64,000 bases of DNA. It comes from Vicugna pacos. Lineage: Eukaryota > Chordata > Mammalia > Artiodactyla > Camelidae. This document shows positions 59,186 through 64,000 of the stretch, one piece after another. Under the pieces are notes generated by a model. It did not search any database. It saw only the letters and a list, made by a program, of their open reading frames with translations, and had not been told where the DNA came from. Each line of letters begins with the position of its first letter. The first letter of the stretch is position 1. Location: contig NC_132991.1 of assembly GCF_048564905.1 (NCBI RefSeq), positions 49,545,501-49,609,500 on the forward strand. The letters run 5' to 3'. The position numbers and the translations under genes were made by a program.

Positions 59186-61625
59186 GTAAATGGATATTTT
59201 TAAATATACCTTAATTTATTTTATCATTCCACAGTTGGGTCACATGTTTCTTTTTGGAACAAGGTAGAGATGTTGAGAAAATAAGTAAACTGCTAGATAC
59301 TTAAGTTTTTAATTTTTTACTATTATAAACTATCTCAGGAGTCCTTTCTTGGCATAATTTTCCCTTTTTCCCAGATTCTGAAATTAGATTTAATCTTAAT
59401 TTATTGAAATTCTAGAGATTTATTTTTTTAAAGATGTTTTTATTGTCTTGGGCAAATCTTTGTATTCCTTACACCCAGCTGTACACTTAGGCGAGCGGTG
59501 AAATTCAGCCGAGGATTTCTTCCATATTTTAAATGATAGAAATGTCAAGGCATGGTGTGGCTTGTTCCACGTTACAGTCCCAGAAGGATTATTAAGCCTA
59601 GTGCAATTAATACTCCATGAAGACGATTTCTGGTTTGCAAAGAATTGTCTTGTCCCCCATTCAGTTGCTACTTCCGTCGGGAAGGTAAGAGGGTGGCTGG
59701 TACTGTTACCACTCGAGCATACTGCAGCTGAGAAATGTACAGTAAATCAACACTTCCCGACTCCTAGTTTTGGGTGATTTTACCTTGAATTGAGTTCATT
59801 TATCAAGTTCTCTTTCCATTCTGTTAGAAAGGGTTTTAAGCCCCATTTCTAGATTTCTGTGCTACACTACAGGTACCATTTGTGTAGGATAATCACAATT
59901 ATTAAGAAGTATGAATGTAATATTTACTGGATAGAAGGCTCAGTGGGTAGGTAATGTTAGACAATGTCCCTCCCAGCACAATGCTTGTGATGTAGTTTTG
60001 TTCTTTAAAAGGCCAGTTAAAATATAGGTCTCTTCAGCCATCTCCTTTCTCCTTTTCCTTCTAACCCCTCCCTTCCAATTGGCATTGTTTTCTCCCTCAT
60101 TCCTTCCTTCCCTTTTGTCGTCTGTATTTCCACCCTTCCAAGCCACTCACCTTATTTTCTCTGTGGGGGAAATGAGAAGAGTACAAACGTGCTGCCTCCC
60201 CTGCAAAGGGGGTTGGTGGCGGAAGGGCACCAGCCGCCTTAGCACTTTCTTCCACCACCTCCACTGGGTGATTTCCTCTCTTAAGGAATTCAAAGGCCAC
60301 TGATGGCCCAGAGTTCCCTGGAAGATCAACAGCCGCACTTGAGCAGCCACCCAGTCTCCACCCTAAGGCAGATGCTGCCAAGAGAAGGGACCTGGAAGAG
60401 ACCTGGACCCAATGTATTGCTGCTGCCCTCCTCTCTGTCAAGTGTGCAGAGATCCTGAGTCCTGATAAAGACCCTCATAGCAGTTAGCCATCTATTTTAT
60501 TTTATATGCAGCAAAAAACCCACCAAAAATGTCAAAAATCCCCAAACACAACTATCTATGCTTTTTGACCCAGCTAATCCTTAGCTGCAACCTAACAGTG
60601 ATATTTTGTTGCCTGTACCGTATCCGTAACAATTCAGACCTTTGAGATTTAATGAGAAACAGAGATAATATAATTGAAATTTTTACCAACTGGCTACAAA
60701 AATAGGAAAAACCACTTTATGATATAACAGATTCATAGACGTGCCCTATTGCAGTCTCTACTAAACAGTACACATGTAAAAGTTATCACATAACTGGGAG
60801 CCATGTTGTAAATATGATAATAATTAATTAATAATTAAAATAATGAATATGTAATACTAAAACTCAACATTCTTGACTGTAATTTCACAAAGTCAGTTTT
60901 TGAGTGGTATTTTTTTGGTATGCACATCTTTAAAAACTGTTTTCAAGTACACCTCCCAAAGTTGTTTTTTAGTTTAGAAGTCATTTCTTCGTTCTAAACA
61001 GAATGAAGAAACTCATTCAAGCAGAAGGAATTTCATACCCAAGTGATGCTGTTGCTGCTAGTCCAGGGAACACACTTTGAGAATATCTGATTTTGTTTAG
61101 TATGTCTCTAATAGATTTTAAAGAAATCACTGCAACATTGTTAGTGAGCTCAATTACAGATAAATATGTTCATCTTGACTTTGATCTTATTTTTCTGAAC
61201 TTGACTTTGACTCCACCCAAATTCCAGGCAGCCACCTTGTAAACTATTTTAGGAGCAGGCAGACAGGTTTCTAATAACAAAACCATACAACTGCTGAAGT
61301 TCTCTTGAGGGTGCTTCTAAGGTGACAGAGGCCTCTTCAGCAGGAAAATGGGCACATCCAATTTCACTGAGACTTTAATGACTCTCTACACTAATAACTG
61401 TTCATTTGTAAGAGTGGGCTTTAAAGTAATTCAATAAATAATCAGTGATTTTATGGTTCTAAACCAGAGAAGGGTCTGTTCTCTTTGATTTGTCAGTATC
61501 ATTGTTCTGTAAACATGCATCTTCCTGATCTATGCAAATACATAATTTGGATAGACTACCTTATATTACCATCACCACCTCTCCCTGCCCAGTTCTAACA
61601 TGTTCTTATTTCTGATTTGTATTAG
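59186..61625. other. OSBPL6 intron, no recognised element
   Basis: About 2.4 kb. A 20-nt segment at 59665-59684 is flanked by a good acceptor and a GTAAGA donor (see findings). Opposing frames at 60079-60441 have no domain. The interval ends in acceptor GATTTGTATTAG at 61625. Confidence 0.45.
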
Positions 61626-61729
61626 ACCTTGCACACTGCCAGTCAAACCTCGTGGAACTTAGCAAACTCCTGCAAAATTTGGAAATACTTCAGAGAACTC
61701 AGTCAGCACCTAACTTTACTGACATGCAG
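61626..61729 (+). CDS. OSBPL6: OSBPL6 coding exon (residues 264-298)
   Basis: Completes Asp264 (G from the previous exon plus AC) and encodes LAHCQSNLVELSKLLQNLEI then LQRTQSAPNFTDMQ. The Leu spacing in LVELSKLLQNLEIL suggests a short amphipathic or coiled-coil helix, followed by a Ser/Pro turn. 104 nt, entering in phase 1 and leaving in phase 0. Donor CAG before GTAAAC at 61730; the next intron is only 576 nt. Confidence 0.95.
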
Positions 61730-62305
61730 GTAAACATATTATTGCTGCTGGTCAAAGGACCTTAAGATATTCACTCAGAAGTTTTACTGGATTGTTCTGT
61801 GAATATATAAGGTAACGTTTAAAGGACAATAACTACAGCACAGATTAATTTATATTCTGGAGTTATTCTTAATGTTTTTGAATCTTGATGTCATTGTGTT
61901 AATTAAGATGTCTTTTTGAAATGTCTTACATTGAAATACAAACTAACTCCAGTAAGTAAATATCTGAGTCATTCTTCCACGTTTGTGTTGTGTTAGAAAT
62001 AATAGTTGTGAAGCTATAAGTTAGATCCTCTCAGAATTATTACTGTCTTTTCATGTAGGAAAAATGCTAAAGATCTCTATTCCTGTTTTCATTTTGTATA
62101 GCAGAAAAATATGTTTTATGATTAAGTTTTTGTCTCTGCTTTTAATGCCCACTGTGCATCAGTTATGCCTTTATCTCCTGGCCAGTTTGCTTTAGGCGTC
62201 TAACAATGATTCTTTACTAACTTGCTGTGCTCTCTTTGTCTATGCCTGTATCGTCTGTGTTAACTTAAAAATACTTTGTTGCTTTTAACTGTTTGTGTAA
62301 CATAG
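61730..62305. other. OSBPL6 intron, 576 nt, no recognised element
   Basis: AT-rich; ends in acceptor TGTTTGTGTAACATAG at 62305. Confidence 0.6.
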
Positions 62306-62398
62306 GCTAACTGTGTAGATATTTCAAAGAAAGACAAGCGGGTCACAAGACGATGGAGAACAAAAAGTGTCAGCAAAGACACAAAAATACAACTGCAG
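62306..62398 (+). CDS. OSBPL6: OSBPL6 coding exon (residues 299-329), last exon seen in the window
   Basis: Encodes ANCVDISKKDKRVTRRWRTK then SVSKDTKIQLQ. The KKDKRVTRRWRTKSVSK stretch is strongly basic, and could aid membrane phosphoinositide binding or act as a localisation signal (inference). 93 nt, phase 0/0, donor CAG before GTACAG at 62399. The coding frame stays open here, so the gene continues to the right. The FFAT motif that binds VAP and the ORD lipid-binding domain with its EQVSHHPP fingerprint are not in this window. Confidence 0.94.
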
Positions 62399-62815
62399 GT
62401 ACAGACTTTACTTTTCCTTCATTCATATTTTTATATATTTTTAATATGCTAGTCTTTATATATCATCAGTTCATAGAAGTTAAAAAGTTTAAAGCAGCTT
62501 ATAACTACTTTGAAGCTAGTGCTTTTCAGAGTGAGTTATATTATCTAAAATAGCAAGAAATCTATTCTTATTCTGGCAGGAGTAAAAAAGAATTTAAAAG
62601 AGAAGTTAAAATTATGTAATATGGCTGCAAAGTGGCATTTTCATTCTCAGTTATGGTCTCTGGACCATTAAACATATTTTAACAAAAAGTCACCTTAAAA
62701 ATTTATACTGAAAATCAAATGGGTTGTAATGAACATTCATTTATAAATACTAGATTTTAAAAGAGCCTTTTATGTATTAACTTTGTCCAAACTTGTATCT
62801 ATCAATAAGTGACGA
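62399..62815. other. OSBPL6 intron start, no recognised element
   Basis: AT-rich, no repeat recognised. The next coding exon lies beyond 64000. Confidence 0.4.
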
Positions 62816-62819
62816 TTGC

Positions 62820-62995
62820 AATAAGCTGGAAATTAACAAACTTGGGTTCTAGTCTAATCACTGTGATTTCCTGGCAGTATAATCTCATGCATTTCTGTTA
62901 AATTTTCTGGACTTCCATTAGCTGCTGGGTAAAGTGATGATAGTTGACTTAATGATCTCTGAGTTCCCTTTCAACTCTAAAATTCTATGCTTCTA
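62820..62995 (+). mobile_element. MIR-like SINE, sense, diverged
   Basis: 'ACTTGGGTTCTAGTCTAATC' and 'TGAGTTCCCTTTCAACTCTA' then 'AAATTCTATGCTTCTA' resemble a MIR-type element and its 3' end. Family uncertain. Confidence 0.45.
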
Positions 62996-63633
62996 CAAAA
63001 ATAGATACTATTGGCCATCAACAATCACTTAAAATCTCAACTGAATTCTTAATGGCTCCTAATAAATTTTCTTGAAATTCATTTTGAATTAGCTATTTAG
63101 TTGAATGAATAGTTTTAAATTTTTAAATTAAGATCCTCTTATCACATTACATTGCAATGATATGAAATATGGTAAATGCCTAAAACCTTTTATGTCAAAA
63201 TTCATGCTACTTTCAGATCTTTAAACTAGAATTTCTTCTACTCCAATCCTAGCTTTGTATTATAAATAACTCTTCCCTGCATAATCAAAATTAGACTTAT
63301 GATTTTGCATTTCTTTTTATTACACTATAAATCAATCTATATTCTAATACAAAGGTAGTAAAGGAACTGCTTTTTAGAATTCTTCAGTGTCTTTTAAGTA
63401 AGAATAATAATTCTTCCTTAATTCCGATTTTATTGGTAACATTCTTTGTGTTGTAATTCTGAATGTGTAAATAACAAACTGTTGCTTTGCTGGCTAATCT
63501 GCTGTATTTGAAAATAAATTTTCACAAGAATTAAAGATCCATGGTTTTTTATTTAGAATATCCACATTCTATGAACACAATTTTTTGTGGTCTTTTGTTC
63601 AGTATGTGCTTGTGTGTTTTTCCTTCTATTCAG
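62996..63633. other. OSBPL6 intron, AT-rich, no recognised element
   Basis: No repeat recognised. Ends in the polypyrimidine tract and AG (63633) discussed in the next entry. Confidence 0.4.
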
Positions 63634-63735
63634 AAAATTAATACTGTAGAGATAGATGTGCCAGATGACTTCACAAGAAAATTACCTAAAATTGCTTTTG
63701 GCGGTTTCATGTCTTTTGAGTGTGTGATTGTCTAG
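63634..63735 (+). other. Candidate cryptic terminal exon of OSBPL6 (in-frame, ends in stop)
   Basis: A strong acceptor TTTTTCCTTCTATTCAG ends at 63633. If spliced from the exon ending at 62398 (phase 0) it would add KINTVEIDVPDDFTRKLPKI then AFGGFMSFECVIV and stop at TAG 63733-63735. No AATAAA follows within the next 250 bases, and I do not recognise the peptide from any known ORP6 isoform. It may be chance. Confidence 0.2.
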
Positions 63736-64000
63736 TTTTGTGAGTTTTGAGTTTTTTGTTTTTAAGCATGGAATCTATGGTTATCATAGCCAGGAAAAAA
63801 GAACCATTATAAGCAAAATAATTGAAGAAGGCCAGCATCATAAGAACATACACATTTGTGGATAGATATCAATTCAATCTTGTTTTTATAAGATATGGGT
63901 AAACAGATTCCCATTCACAGCTGTGGTCTGGAGCAGGTTCGTCCTCAGTGAGTCTGAGTGAGTGCCCCTGGCTGCTCTGCTGTGGTAGCAAGGCCCACTG
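63736..64000. other. OSBPL6 intron, right edge of window
   Basis: No exon or repeat recognised. The final 100 bases are GC-richer, but too short to interpret. Confidence 0.35.

Noticed and set aside
1-64000. An undescribed multi-gene system
   Set aside because: The window is a single host gene with introns full of known repeat types. Nothing resembles an operon, defence island or novel mobile system.

Overview
This is a vertebrate, clearly mammalian, nuclear window: AT-rich intronic DNA full of LINE-1, L2, MIR and DNA-transposon fossils, with short coding exons bounded by GT-AG splice sites. Six copies of a SINE whose head is a tRNA-Ala-like sequence (A box, B box and an AGC anticodon region), with a tail resembling AATAAATAAATAAACCTAATTA, point to a camelid (alpaca, llama or camel). 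That SINE type is the camelid vic-1-like family. I see no ruminant Bov-tA/BovB or pig PRE-1 sequence. The species cannot be settled by eye.

The window holds the 5' coding half of one host gene on the + strand, OSBPL6 (oxysterol-binding protein-related protein 6, ORP6). Nine coding exons are placed: 22734-22835 (start codon), 40774-40866, 47537-47659, 50069-50122, 51218-51331, 51448-51618, 55121-55253, 61626-61729 and 62306-62398. Spliced together they read 329 residues with no interruption: a Ser-rich N-terminus, a complete PH domain (about residues 88-180) spread over four exons, a linker, a short Leu-rich helix and a polybasic stretch. The FFAT motif and the sterol/PI4P-binding ORD domain lie beyond the right edge. 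The first 22.6 kb is 5' intron. No promoter or CpG island can be assigned here.

Between exons, the sequence is mostly repeats. There are 5'-truncated cetartiodactyl L1 tails in both orientations (several with target-site duplications), ancient L1M/HAL1-like pieces, L2 and MIR. There are two Tigger-type DNA transposons, each nested in an older repeat, a MER1-type and a MER20/MER33-like hAT element, a MaLR-type solo LTR, and a second putative LTR near 46 kb. Microsatellites are scattered throughout. The open reading frames outside the listed exons look like chance or repeat-derived frames.

I found no operon, CRISPR array, toxin system or other undescribed system. The items most worth checking are post-transcriptional features of OSBPL6: an upstream ORF and a consensus cryptic donor in the leader exon, tandem acceptors of that exon, phase-symmetric exons across the PH domain, and an in-frame acceptor-plus-stop at 63.6 kb that could end a PH-only short isoform.
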